Positions 1 through 12,493 are shown, counted from the first letter of the stretch. The stretch: 64,000 nucleotides of DNA from Myrica gale (GCA_963930655.1 OZ005601.1:11652001-11716000); one strand, 5' to 3'. The notes: generated from the sequence alone by a model not told the origin. Made by a program: numbers and translations.

Positions 1-450
1 CAACGACCACAACTCCTTTGTTGTTCAGGAGCTCTTGTTTGATGGAGGATTAACAAGAAACCATATTTACCATGTAATCAAGAGGAAAGAAAATCTGTTT
101 CTTATCGGCATCTTGTGTTTTTCCATTCACTTTGAAAAACTGGACTTGTGTAATCCCTGCATGTGTCGCCCCGGACTCTTCATTTCAGTGTTGTTATATC
201 AGTCAATACCGAGCAACTGGATTCACTTTTATTGGCTTTGATTGCGACCATGCTCAAAGAAGAGCTGCAGCTGAATGTGTTAATCTTAGGCTCCCAATTC
301 TTTTTGCTTTTTGCTTGATCCATTTTTGTTTCATATATGCAATGGGAGGGCTTGGAATTTTGTGGTGCTGTTTTCCATCTCTGGCGTAGATAGCTAAAGA
401 TTTATTTTATGTGAGGAGCATTATGTAGTTTTTTTGTCCAGTTTCTAATT
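1..450 (+). other. possible 3' end of an upstream gene plus 3' UTR
   Basis: One forward frame is open from base 2 to about 241, but it has no recognisable domain, and the other two frames stop within about 50 bases. The later part is T-rich and resembles a plant 3' UTR. It could be the last exon of a gene lying to the left, but this cannot be decided without upstream sequence. I assign no function. Confidence 0.2.
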
Positions 451-560
451 AGGAAGCACAGTTTGATAAGAGTAAATAATATCTGTACCTGGCCAGATAG
501 AAATCCAAGGTGGGTCCATTAACTAGAAGGCGAATTTTGATGTCAGAGGCCTTGGATGCT

Positions 561-758
561 GTATGATACTTTTGCCAATTGTCGGTGTCGCTAGGAATTA
601 AGGATACAGCTGGAACGTATTAAATATTTTGGGTCAAAACGACACTCTTCTGATAAATAGTATGATACTTTTGCCAATTGTCGGTGTCGCTAGGAATTAA
701 GGATACAGCTGGAACGTATTAAATATTTTGGGTCAAAACGACACTCTTCTGACAAATA
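561..758. repeat. two-copy 99-bp tandem duplication
   Basis: The block starting gtatgatacttttgcc at 561 is repeated from 660 with a period of exactly 99 bases. The only difference I see is near the end of the unit (tgataaata against tgacaaata). The near identity implies a recent duplication. No gene lies here. Confidence 0.9.
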
Positions 759-2327
759 TGGGCTTCTCTGTGAACTTTCAGTCCATTTCACTTTCATAAA
801 TAGTACACGTTTTATGCGTTGGAAATCCACTAGCAAACTTTGATAAGACTACAAAGTAGAGGGTTTGAAGTCATCGTTCATCACAGTACAGCATCTTTTG
901 TTACATCAAAGATCTTTTTTTTTTCTTGGTACATCAAGATCAGAAAAATAGAGTCAATTATTGTGGGGAAACATGGAATGAAACCAGGTAGCATCCACTA
1001 GAAATTTTCGACAAGGGACAATTCGCATTAGGTGTTCTTTGGAGAGATCAAAACATTTTTTTTTCTAGAAGATGTGTTATTTATAAATACATAAAAAAAT
1101 GTTGATTCTTTCGGAAAAAAAAATAAAAACCTTATATCTCCTTAACAGACAATAATTTGTTAATAATAACTTATGGATGGATAATTGTGTTGATGTTTAA
1201 TTTTGAATAATTAATACATGTAACAGTAAAGATAAACTAGACCTCCTAATTTATATCAAATATTCAAGTAGAGTTTTGAATGGATCATGATGTTTTATAA
1301 TTTCTGCATGAATTGTACCATTTAATTTAAAGAGAGATAGACATAACATACAGACTTCATTATAGGATTCATGTTGCTTGAAATTTTATATAGACAACAT
1401 TAAATAGTGTAAAATTTATATATTATATCTAATTTTCTCCAAATTATATGTACAATTCGGTAAAAAGAAATTAGACAAAATATTGATCAGGACTTTTATA
1501 GCTTCTATTATTCTTGGCTTTATCTTCTCTTGATGCAGTTATCTTTTTCACGCGTTTGGCTGCATCCCACTTGAAGCGGAACAGTCTCACGAAACGCGTG
1601 AACGATCTTTTATTTTGTTCTATTTTCTTTATCAAGGGGCTGCTACAAAAACGAAAATTTGAGCACATAAGACGGATTAGCTCGTTGTCTGGTTCAAACA
1701 TAAAACGAGAGAAACGGACATGCGTATCAAGCATAGATCCTAGACCAACATTGTCACTCTCCACCACTGTCAGATTAGGGGCGAGTCGGCTGGCGTGCCG
1801 ACTAAGGAATTTGGGGGGAGGATTTTTCAGTAGAGATGGTTGATTCTTGTTTCTCTTCTTTTTTATTTTTTCTGAGGAAAGTTCACGTGAGAGTAACATG
1901 TGACTCACGGAAAAGAGTCCAACGAAAGGAATTTGTCTACCTAGAAAATTGGAACGCGCGGTTGCACATGGTGTGTCCAGAGCAGAATTTAGAACTGAGA
2001 GTTTTTTCTGTAGAGTCAGGCTCTTGTAAGACACAGGTTATATGATTCAGTTCATCGATAATTTTATATTATAAGGGAAATGTCACATACATAAGACAAA
2101 AATCAATTAGCTCTTTGTCTATTCTCTCTCTCCGAGCTTGTCTTTTTTTCTCTCTCTCAGCTGAGCGATTTAGCAGTTAAATTATATGAAAAATTGACGG
2201 AAATAACCTTCAAAATAAAATTATTAAAAATATTGAATTTTTTTTTAAAAATAGTTAAAAAGTAAATTTTTTATATAAAATATAAAATTTTTCTAGTTTA
2301 TTTTAAAAGGCATTTCGATCATTCTAT
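759..2327. other. AT-rich intergenic DNA, no supported gene
   Basis: Both strands have an open frame around 1471-2034 (187 codons on the minus strand, 109 on the plus). Neither shows a family motif, a splice context or a coherent composition. The block is slightly less AT-rich than its surroundings and could be an eroded mobile-element fragment. I see no RNA gene. Confidence 0.5.
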
Positions 2328-2458
2328 GGCTATGTTTGCGTATCATCATTACAAAACACTATTTCTTCACTTTTTCATCAATTTTCATACATTTTTTCAC
2401 TCTCTCCTCCCTTTTTCATCGACCTCAATACCTAAAATTTTACTTATCAAACACAGCC
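2328..2458. mobile_element. short MITE with ggct[ag]tgtttg ends
   Basis: The left end reads ggctatgtttgcg and the right end reads caaacacagcc, near-perfect terminal inverted repeats over about 11 bases. The trinucleotide tat lies on both sides. The internal 'ttttcatcaattttcata' stretch recurs reverse-complemented at 9375-9590, so these are copies of one dispersed family. The ends resemble Tourist/PIF-Harbinger MITEs, but the superfamily is inferred. Confidence 0.6.
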
Positions 2459-2640
2459 TATATCACTTTATCACTTTCGTTTGATTTAACGAATAAATTT
2501 AATAATAGATTACAATTGATTTTTCTCACAGCTTATGAGGCTTAATCACATAAATTGGAACTTGGAGGGGTGCAATTTGATATTTTTATAGATACGAGAC
2601 GTACTATTTCTCACACACTTGAAAGTAAATGAAACTTCAC

Positions 2641-2910
2641 TTTTGACCCTCAAATTATGGAGCTAATGGTATCTAAGGGTCAAAATTATTAGTTTCATTA
2701 CATTACTTCTTTAAACTATCAAAATTCATCACTTTGTACGCTTTAACCAAATCCTATAGGTGCAATGAGCGAAAAATGGATTGGCTAATTGGTCCAATCT
2801 TGACGATTAAGTCCTGATGAATTTTGATAGTTTAACTTTGCAATGCGATGAAATTAGTAGTTTGAACTTTAAAATAATATTGATCTCATAATTTGAGGGC
2901 TGACACTTAA
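2641..2910. mobile_element. imperfect inverted-repeat MITE, about 270 bp
   Basis: The left arm (ccctcaaattatgg, then agtttcat, then actatcaaaattcatc) reappears inverted on the right (gatgaattttgatagt, then gatgaaat, then cataatttgaggg), giving a hairpin-like element with a loop near 2760-2815. The target duplication is not clear. Confidence 0.6.
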
Positions 2911-4254
2911 AAATCTCCCTCGAAAGTAAAATATAAATGATATTATTACTTTAAAAATATGTTTTCAACATTTCGCTACCCTTCATGACCAACTTATAAT
3001 CTTCCCGCACCACTTTTGAGTTTTTGATTTGAAGTTTGAGTATATTAGTAGTATCGTTGGAGAGATAAACGCCTAGGAAGTTTCCTGAGTTTATAATATA
3101 TCGCCACATTAATCCTCCCTTTTTGTAGACCATACCACATAGCACACTCGGGACGGCTCAACATTTTTTGGGGTCATAGGTAAGTCATAAAAAAGAGGTC
3201 TTTTAGTTTAAAAAATAATAATAATAATAAAGTGATATTTAAGATCCTATATTATTTTTATCTTTTGGGAACTTAATATCAACCATTCTAAATGGATCTT
3301 TCTAATTTGTTCCAAAATTTCATTTTGGTGTCTCATATTAACATTAAGTTTTTCTCTTAAGTCACATCAACATTATCAGCTTCTACACCCACCTAATACT
3401 TGGTTCTTAGTCTATTACCTCTTGATTAGAATTTGGTTCCCCTCTTAAGATATTTGTCAATTACCGCTCTTTGATTGCACTAAACTTTCTATTCTCCTTT
3501 TTTTTAGTATTTCATATTCAGATGCATATTTTCTACTAATCATTTCCAAGATTAACAAGTTGACACAAATAAGAAATAATAGATAAACAAAACGAAACGA
3601 TATAGATAATAAATTAAAATATAAATTCTTGAACGACAAAACTGGCGAATCCGATATTTTTTGAAGCAGCAACAATGGAATCAAGACTTTGAGGACCTAC
3701 TTTGCCAATTGTTTGAGAAGTTGCTTTGCCGAATATTATTTAGCAAAAAAATAAAAAATATTTTGAAAATGTGCTTAATTTGCTTATCAAAAAAATCGGT
3801 TGTGTGATTGTTTTGTTGTTTAGCAAAAAGAACAATCTACTAATTAAAATGCGTGTTGTGCCTATATAATTGGTTAGAAAAATGATGTTTGAGAAGTTAA
3901 TTTTTTGAGAACTTAGTTAATTAGAGTAGGCATTGTGGTGCTAAGTTTTAGGAAAAGAATTTTTGGACAGTGGTGCTATTATTTGACAAAGAGAGGTAAT
4001 TAAGTTAATAGAGGTTATTATTGCTAGTGCTAGTTTTTTATGTGCAAAGTTTTATAAAAAAAAAATTAATTGTAGGCCTCCTTTTTTATTTTCAATTTTA
4101 ATTTGTAAATTAATTTTGTTTGGATGTTCATTTTTTGTAGGCATGAAATTACATTTGCAAAGTTTTAGCCTTTTTTTCAATTTTAATTTTATAAAAGTGC
4201 TTTCAATTTTTTAGACTATAATATAAGACCTTAGACATTGCCTCACCACCTACT
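2911..4254. other. AT-rich intergenic DNA, nothing recognised
   Basis: This is a long AT-rich stretch with short homopolymers and no open frame bearing a recognisable protein motif. No RNA gene or paired element ends were found. Confidence 0.5.
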
Positions 4255-4542
4255 CATTTAAGCAACCCTTGGAAGCCTCCCGATCCTACTAGACTATTTT
4301 TCTCTTAAGGCTCTGATCCATCTTGTGCCTTGCTGCTACACAACTTACTTCCCTTTTCGATCCTCTCGAATGGAAATCTGATCCAAGAGGCCACTTTTTC
4401 TCTTGAGTCTCCCTAAGATCCACTCGTGATTTGACCTACACACCTTGCTCTCTACCAGAATTTTATAGGATCCCCGTTCGCTCTCGGATCTGGATCCTAT
4501 GCAATGCCTAGAGGGAGCAATTAGGAGAGAAAGAGAGAGGAG

Positions 4543-4619
4543 GTGGGTCCTGATCGGACCCACCCTGCCCGAATAGCACTCACACTGTTCGGTCAGGGTG
4601 GGTCCCGATCAGGACCCAC
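4543..4619. repeat. strong inverted repeat (hairpin)
   Basis: The arms gtgggtcctgatcggaccca and gggtcccgatcaggacccac are near-perfect inverted copies around a short spacer (gaatagcactcacactgttc). Weaker pairing continues outward through flanking purine and pyrimidine tracts. It lies in an otherwise unassigned block (4255-4760). A direct repeat (ggatccccgt followed by cgctctc) occurs at about 4468 and 4672. It is probably part of a decayed foldback element. Confidence 0.65.
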
Positions 4620-5463
4620 TCTTTTCTCTCTCTCTTATTGCACATGCAATTCGGTCACCCAAATTACAGAGGATCCCCGTCCGCTCTCTACTCTCTCTGG
4701 AGTGTTTTTTCCCGATCGTTCAAGCCCTATCTGAGTCACATCATCAGCTCCAAATACCATTTATTCTCTAGACTCCTAGTGAGCTCATAATATGGCCTGC
4801 AAGGACCACTTAAACTAAAGTTTCTGTAGGTTGGAGTCAACTATATTATATTAGCCAGCCACACTTGTAACTTCTTTTTACTGTAAGACAACCTGAGACA
4901 ATATTTTCACGTGTATAGTCAACAAAGACTCTTAACTCCAAAAATTGGAAGCGGAAAAACCTTAAAAGAGGTCTTTTGATCTTTGATAGATATGCAAGTC
5001 TCTTAAGGAAGCAGGACCGTATAAGACGGCTTGCTTTGCTCAGATTTTTATGGTACAGCCCCCGCATGACCAGCTTGCTCTCTCATCCCTCCCAAGTTTT
5101 ATGAGAAACTCGAAAAAGGAGATAATAGCTTAGATTCAAAAAAGGCAAGAGTTTTCCTGAACGGAATATATGTTCACCTCGTTGGGAATATCAACAGTAA
5201 ATTACTACTCTCTTCGCAGTTTTGCTTACTTGTATGTTGAGAACAAATTCTTACTGCATCCACTACTTCCTCCATCACCAGAATTTGTTTCATTTACGCT
5301 ACAGCCTACAACTGTCTTCTTCCTCGCTCAACTTGGCTTTAGAGTTCCTGTCTTTCTTACTAGAGAAAATTGTTTCAACCAAGCTAACTTGCCATTAACG
5401 TATTGGAGCATAGTAATGTACAGAGCACCGTAATGGTGGAGGTTTATTCTCGAAGTACAAACT

Positions 5464-6940
5464 TTAGGGGAGATTCTTGGTGACACGAGATGCCATCTTC
5501 TTACTGCTCATGATTCGTAAGCTCTGCCTCAATATGTCAATCTCCCGTTCCTTCTTGTATTCTTCACGTTCCATAGAAGCTAGTCTCCCATTCAAGGCCT
5601 TGATTTTCTCTTCCTTGGCCTGCAGTTCCCCCTGTAACTCTTCTATCATCTCTTCTTCCTCAGCTCTCCAATAGTGCCCAATATCCCCTGCAGAACAAAT
5701 TGGCAAGTTGGTAAGAAATCTCCACTGTATGTTATCACTATTATTGGTGCATACTGCATGATTTTGTACCTTGTTTAATGGCAAACACCTTCCTATAAAG
5801 TGGATTTAGACACCGCATTTCTTTCAAACATCTTGTATCCTTCGGTAATTACAAAAGCTTGGGACCCAAATTTTGACAGATCCCCACTAAGAACTGTGCT
5901 GTGTGGAAATTGGTAAAGTTTCAGGTGCTGGATACATGGCTGTCAGTTCCAATAAATGTCCCACTCGATCGAGTAAAAACAAATGGCCCGTGTATAGTTT
6001 CAATGCAAACTGCTTATTTTGATAACTGAGAAGGCGCTTAAACTGAGAGGAATAAAAAATGCTATGCACTCAATTGTATGTATTATTTGGCATGCCATGC
6101 GTAACGGATTACACTAAAAACCATCATAATCTAATAAACGTTATTAACAATTAGAGGCATCTGGGCATGGGCAAGAAGTATGAAGTCATGAAGATTGGCC
6201 ATTACATTACGGGAAGACCTTCGTTCTCAGTTCTGTGAAAAAATAACATTTCGTATGCTGTATCAAGAGAAGAAATGGATTTAAAGAGAGTATTTTCAAG
6301 GGTGGGGTAAGCGAGAGAAGAGCACACAAATTCAATTTAATCTGTTCACCAATACATTTCGTCAGATAAGGCTCATGAGGATCCCCACCAGTCCCCCCCA
6401 CTAACCAAAGAAAACTAAGTTATGAAGATGGTGCCTGAATTTCTGCATAACGTGTTTGCATGCACCAGGGACTAGAGAGAGACTGAGGGAGACAGTAAGA
6501 GAGATGTACGTACCTTGACGTGTTCTCTGAATGAGATCATCAAGTTCCATCTTAATTGCAAGATAGAGCTGCTTCCACTTCTCCACAGTATCATCTCGCC
6601 GTGCTCTCTCCTCCTCCATTAATTTCTCCACCAAGAAGCTACTTCCCAACAACTCCCGCTCTTTCTCACTCTTCTGCCCGGCCATCCTTCTAGTTTCATC
6701 CTCCTCTTCCACTATCTTCCTCAACCTCTTCACCTCCGCTCGTAGCCTCTTCTTCTCTTGCTTCCACTCGGCCTCCTTAAATGCGAGAACCATCATGTCT
6801 CTCTCATATGCCTTGCGCTCTTTATCTCTCGCGTACATCATCTCCTTAATTTCCTTCTGGAGGAGCCTTGTCTTCTCCATCAACACTTGAACATCTTTGT
6901 CACACAAAGTGCCCTTGTTCGTGCTAGCGTATACGCCCAT
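5464..6940 (-). CDS. two-exon coiled-coil protein of unknown function
   Basis: Exon 1 is 6940-6514 and exon 2 is 5687-5464. The intron has a canonical donor (CAAG|GTACGT) and acceptor (TTCTGCAG|GG), and splicing keeps the frame to give about 216 residues. The ATG at 6940 is supported by an in-frame TAA four codons upstream. The protein is highly charged and almost entirely alpha-helical and heptad-like: a Lys/Arg/Glu-rich helix at about residues 15-100, a segment containing EKWKQLYLAIKMELDDLIQR at about 118-140, and a second coiled coil after the intron at about 150-200. There is no signal peptide, membrane helix or catalytic motif. It resembles plant golgin- or myosin-tail-like coiled-coil proteins in composition only, so a scaffold or tether role is inference. 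The 'ctattaaagg' on the minus strand near 7050, about 110 bp upstream, is a possible TATA element. The gene's exon structure is convincing; its function is unknown. Confidence 0.8.
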
Positions 6941-7410
6941 CTTGTTGCTTTAACTGAGCGATGGGACAGTCTTCTTTTATTCTTGCACAGAGAGAGAGAT
7001 AAGAGAGCGTGGATGACATAAATTCTTTCCAAGAGCTCCTGATCCTCCTTTAATAGACGGCCCTGAACTTGGAGCTTTGCCTAATTTATCATCCTCCTAG
7101 GCCATACCAGCTATTAATTATCATTAATGGAAGAGTGAAAGAGGCTCGTGAAGGAGACTGTCCTGGTCTGATCCCATGATTATACACAAAACATAAAAAG
7201 AGGCTGCATGATTCCTAAGTCACATGCTATATTTGTCAAGGAGCGTGGGGTAGAAATCACATCCAATTATTAGGCGATTTATTGCCAGCTTCCACTCTGC
7301 AGGTCCCAGCTATTTTCTTTTTCCCTCTGGGCCATTACATTAATGCGAGTTGTACTTAAAATTCATCAGTTCACAGTCCACACCAGTAGATGGGACAATA
7401 CAGAGTAGTC

Positions 7411-7581
7411 TTGGGAACTAGAACAAAATGTTCACCTATAGAGAGTCTATGGACTCTCTTTGTTTGGGAACCATAATTAGAACAAAATGTTAACCTATAG
7501 AGAGTCTATGGACTCTCTTTGTTTGGGAACCATAATTAGAACAAAATGTTCACCTATAGAGAGTCTATGGACTCTCTTTGT
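7411..7581. repeat. 59-bp tandem repeat, about 2.8 copies, with internal palindrome
   Basis: Copies of gaacaaaatgttcacctata begin at 7421, 7480 and 7539, a period of 59 bases with very few differences. Each unit contains the palindrome agagagtctatggactctct. The array lies upstream of the coiled-coil gene (about 470 bp from its ATG) and could fold into repeated hairpins. Confidence 0.9.
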
Positions 7582-9126
7582 TCAGCTGTCTGTACTACTG
7601 CTAACTCTTCCTGGTCCCACACATCTGGTGCTATAATGTTTGATTGGGCCAAGACGAGCTTTGGGAAAAGCCATTGAGATTATTAGACACTGCTGCGAAA
7701 TCATCCTATCTTAGAGGTGATGTTATGGTTGGGCACCCAAACAAAACTGTTCATCTCAGCAAATTTCCTTTGCTAACCCATACAAAACTGTTGCATAGTC
7801 GTTTTAGATCTTTGGATACTCTGGCCGAAAACGACTCGCAGTTAAAGCTTTGGAATAAAAAAAAATTGAGATAAATTTTTTTTTTACTTTAATAAAATAA
7901 CTTCTCAAATAAATATAAAAAATTTATTCAAATCATTTATTTCTTCAATTTTTACACCAATTCTAATATCCTAAATGTTGAAAGTAGATGACCCCAGGAT
8001 CAGTCCCTTCCCAAAGGCAAGGGGGTGACAATTGAGCCAAAGGCTCAGTGTCAGGTGGGTCCAATTTAATAAATACATTTTGTTGTATTCTTTTTTTTTA
8101 ATCACATTTTGTTGTATTCTTGATCGCTTTTGTACCTACTTGATGGGTTCCTGTTCAATTGCAAGCAGGACACCTGCCCGTAGGGATGGTCCAATTATTG
8201 ATGGCTCATTTTGTTTTTCTTTTTGCCTGTTTCCCTTGAGAATGCTCCGGTGCTAATCACAGTGGCTTTTCTTCTGTTCCCGTCGTGGAGGCCTGTCCCT
8301 ATAAAAAGCCCAAAGGTAGCATATTGGACTAAATACTTCTCAGGCCTTGGGGCCTCGTAGCGGGGCAGACCCCTACAAACAAGGGCAAGAACACTGATGG
8401 CAGCCGGGCAATAAGCCTGTGTCAATCTTCACGAGAAATTTCTGTGCCTCTCTCTCTCTCCCTCTCTTTCCCTCCTGTCCAGCTTGTAAAACGCGGAGCC
8501 TTTTGTCCTACCAATTCCTAACAATCCAAGTCACCCTTTGCGTTAGATTAGAGAAGGAAGAAAGAAGCCATTAAACTTCAACTCTACAAGTCTACTCAAC
8601 ATATATAAATGATACCAACTACTCAAGAAATTGCTTAGAACAAAAAAAAACTACTCAAGAAATTGTTTTTGACAATTATTTTACTTCTAATGAAACCATG
8701 GTTGAAACGATACGCTCCCCCAGCCTCCCTTTTCCACTCCAAAATCCAGAAAGTGCTAGCAAATCATTCCTTTAATTAACATAAAAATAAATTTTACGTA
8801 CAACTTTGAACGGGTTTTTATTTTTGTAGTCCATTTTTTTGAGATATATAAATTTTCTCGTCCATCAAATATTAGTCCCCTAACAGAGATGAAGTATGAG
8901 ATAGACTATTAAACCTCGGTAATAAACATCTCAAACCCATGTAGCTTTTTAGTTATTTGGTTGATTTTTGATAGAGGATATGACTCGTATATCTGAAAAA
9001 AGATATTACAGAGACGAACTCATTCAAAAATATACCCATTTATTAAAAGTCAAAACTACATGGACCCAAATGATAATTGAATTTGTTTTAGCCCTAATTT
9101 ACAAGCAAGTCTTTTATCACACTTTT
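7582..9126. other. intergenic DNA, no supported gene
   Basis: The stretch contains AT-rich segments, a CT-rich tract near 8440-8475 and short open frames with no family resemblance. I saw no RNA gene or element ends. Confidence 0.5.
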
Positions 9127-9307
9127 GGGGGCGTTTGTTTCCCTAATAAATCGGGGTTCAAAATTTCCAACAAAACAAACACACTCCAAAATTTTTAACT
9201 TTTACACACACACACTACTTTTCACAAACCCCAATAAATCTCAATAAAGTAAAGATTCCCAAAATTTCAGGAATATTCCCCGAAATTTCTACAAACAAAC
9301 ACCCCCT
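9127..9307. mobile_element. MITE with gggggcgtttgttt ends
   Basis: Terminal inverted repeats gggggcgtttgttt (left) and aacaaacaccccc (right) bound about 180 bp of AT-rich non-coding DNA. This is the form of a Tourist-like or hAT-like MITE. Target duplications are not clear because the flanks are short T-runs. Confidence 0.65.
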
Positions 9308-9374
9308 TTATCACTTGAATCAATACGATCACGAGTCCGAGGACTCCTCTCTGTTCGTGTGTTTTTGGGAAGTG

Positions 9375-9590
9375 AATCTAGACGGTATTTAGGTTGTCAG
9401 AGAAATCAATTTTTAGGGTGATTAAAATTATAGGTATTGAAGTTGATAAAAAAGTGAGTAGAGAGTGAAAAAGTTTATGAGAGTTGGTGAAAAAGTGTAT
9501 GAAAATTGATGAAAAAGTGAGAAGAGAGAATATTTTGTAATGATGATAAAATTTTAGGTGACCAAAATTTTAATACGCAAACACAGCCCT
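9375..9590. mobile_element. MITE related to the copy at 2328, inverted
   Basis: The right end reads cgcaaacacagccct, and internal 'tatgaaaattgatgaaaaagtga' type sequence is the reverse complement of the 2328-2458 element. The left end near gacggtatttaggttg is a degenerate terminal repeat, so the left border is approximate. Confidence 0.5.
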
Positions 9591-11029
9591 AGTCTATTGT
9601 ATTTCCGAAGAAATCCTTACTTTGGCAGACAAAAAGTAAAGGCTTCTTTTGGATATGATGAATAAATCCTTCACTTTCAGCCTTTTAAGTTGAACTGGCC
9701 ATTACCAAAATACTCAAATCGTTGGTGGGCAGTTGAAATTTTTTGCCCCTAGGCTCTGTTTGCTTGGGCAGTTGAAATTTTCTAATTGGAAGTATTTTAA
9801 TTTTTTTTAGAATTTTTGAAAAAGTTATTAGCTATTTGTAAAAAGTTATTAAAATAATAGAATTTGTGAAAATATTATTAAAGTTTGTTAAAATGTATTG
9901 AAGTTTGACATCACGATTTTCTCTAATTTTTTGTCATAATTATCCTATAAAATTTAGAGAAATAAACAAATAAAATAAAATGGAAAATAGATGTGAGAGA
10001 GAGAGAAAAAAGATATGCAAATTACAAAGAAATACAACAGAGTTGAGACAGTGCTGCGTATCACACACTTTCCTCCAGTCATGACAAAACTCTTGTCACT
10101 GAATATGACAATTTACAGAAAATAAAATTTAGTGAACAAAGTTACTCCGTGAATGACAGCCTCAGATCAACCAAAACGTTATTGTCTATTGAGATGGTGA
10201 CTACTACTAATACTAGAGGGTCAAATAAACCTGTCACAACCCCTTGATAATGGCGTGGCATCCACGGTTGGAGTTTGGTGATATTTTTTCACTTGAATTG
10301 CATTATTCCGGAAAATAGTAGAGGATATTAATTTTAGGCTTAATTATTCGTACAGTCTTTGTGGCATTCATTTTTAATAAATCAATTATTGAGGTATACT
10401 TTGAACAGATCGTTCTTTGTAGTCTAATTTTTTTTATATATGAGTCTTTTGTCCACCTAAAATTAACCAATTAATAGAAGACCGTTATAGATTTAAAGTC
10501 ATGATGTCTATTTTTATAGTCATATTGATTATTCCGAACCATATTCTCATCAGTGGGTTAAATTTTAATAAATTTAAAAGACATGTCTAAAAAAATTGGA
10601 CCACATGAACCAATCTATTTAAAGTTATAACTGCTTTGTTAAAAATTGAATGTCACAATAAATGTTGCGGTAGTTAAGCTTAAATATTACAAGTTTGTTT
10701 TAATTTCTCTTATTTTTGAGATTTTAAAAAAAATCAGCAATTTCCGACCTTACATTAACGTGCGATTTTTTTTTCCCTCTCTTCGGTTAACGTGCGAATC
10801 AGTTGCTCTTTTGCATGCTTTAACGGAAGGGCTACATCCATAGCTGAGTGCGTTCGCAAAGGTGGTCAACGACTCCCCACGCCCCGGCCTTCTCACGCTT
10901 CTCTTTTCTTTCAATCTAACGGCTAAACCCGCACCGAACTCTGTCTTCAGTTTCAGCCGTTAATATTGGAGCCCTGGTGGCCTATGATACACGTCTTCAC
11001 TAGGCGACAAAGACGAGAGGGGTGCATCC
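9591..11029. other. intergenic DNA, nothing recognised
   Basis: AT-rich sequence with no coherent coding frame, RNA gene or paired element ends was seen. Confidence 0.5.
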
Positions 11030-11222
11030 GTGTACCAAAATTTTATCTCCTTTAAAATTTTAACACAATTAAATATTACAATATAATCTCTCTCCCCATC
11101 AAATCATTACTATTTACTATAAAAATATATAAAAAATTACCTCTCTCTTCAATTTTTTTACTAAATTCAATACTTAAAATTTTAACAACACTAAAATTTT
11201 ACAACACAAACACAACCCTCGG
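11030..11222. mobile_element. MITE copy (aaaattttat / acacaaacacaaccct type)
   Basis: It shares the order 'ccaaaattttatctc', 'aatataatctctctc', 'aaaaaattacctctct' and 'acaacacaaacacaaccct' with the stretch at 12299-12493. Both are diverged copies of one short AT-rich element. Borders are approximate. Confidence 0.45.
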
Positions 11223-12298
11223 TGTCAAAAGCGTTGGAGAACGTGTCGTAAAGTTCCTTCCGACAAACAAAAGGCGTCCCGTATTTAGTGGAGTTCCCTT
11301 AAATTATTATTATCTGTGGCTGCATCAGGAGAATATATCGTGGCCGTCAATTTCCCGTGAAGGGCCCTACCGTCAGCTTCACGGACGGGACAGCAGTTGC
11401 GTCCCAACCGGTTGGAGAAGCTCAGCGACTGGGTTGGTTCGATTCCTGAAATGTCCGGGGTGCTATCGGTAATAACGAAAATGCCATTATGCTCTGGATC
11501 TAAGACGTCTCGTCTAGCTCAAGCCTCCTACCCCTTCAACTAAACATTCTTTAAAAAAAAAACTCTTGATACTGACCTTCAAGAAAATAATCCAGTGGGA
11601 TGTGGCGATGGGTATTTTAGGTACAGAGAGTACATCAAATCCGGCACTGTCTATGGCCATAAAGTGAGGCATCTTCGGATGAAGAGATCACATTAGGAGC
11701 CGAATAAGTGGGGGGATAAATTAGACGCTAAGATTATTGGACCGGCTCATGATCTCTGGGTGTGTAGTATTCATTTTTAAAATAAATCATGAGTCGTCAG
11801 AATCTTCACAAAAGAACCTAGAAAGAACTCAAGAAAAACATCAAATATTTTTTTTATCAATTCTACTTATTTGAATGTTAAAATTTTGCACCGTAAGAGA
11901 TGGAATTAATGTGATTAGTGGGGAATCTCTACCCTTGTATTGTAATTTTTATGTTCAATTAAATTTGAATCTCTTCTGCTTGCCAAAAAAAAGTAAAGCT
12001 ACGCTTACAATTTTTTTAGATTTAATTAGATGATTCAATCTGAAAAAGAAAAGATGTAACATGTATTAAATTTGGTATAACTCACATCAAGTAATATCAA
12101 CAGTATTAAATGTTATAGAGTTCAAACTTAGCAAAAAAAAATATTTTTCCAGAGAGAGGATTTAAGATTATTAAAATAAGTTATGAAAGAAACTCAACTG
12201 ATGTACTACTTGACTTTAGATTTGAGAGCATAACTTATAGTAGAACATAAACGAATGACACTTTAAGATTTTCAGATGATGCACTAAGTAACTTTAAA

Positions 12299-12493
12299 GT
12301 CTGTGTTTGCAAAGCTAATCTTCCCCAAAATTTTATCTCTCTCCTAATAAAATACTCCAATATAATCTCTCTCTCATAAAAAAATATAAAAAATTACAAA
12401 AACTATAAAAAATTACCTCTCTTCACCTTTTCACTGAACCCAATACCAACACATATTCTCATACCAAAAATATTACAACACAGACACAACTGT
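12299..12493. mobile_element. MITE copy with gtctgtgtttgc end
   Basis: The left end gtctgtgtttgc pairs with caacacagacacaac on the right. The interior matches the copy at 11030-11222. It is non-coding. Confidence 0.5.

Noticed and set aside
1471..2034. 187-codon minus-strand open frame overlapping a 109-codon plus-strand frame
   Set aside because: No motif, no splice context and no compositional sign of coding on either strand; it is probably chance or eroded element sequence.
7411..7581. Regular 59-bp repeats as a CRISPR-like array
   Set aside because: The whole unit is repeated without variable spacers, and this is a plant nuclear sequence.
11425..11450. ggttcgattcc, like a tRNA B box
   Set aside because: There is no matching A box at the right distance, and the flanks cannot form an acceptor stem.
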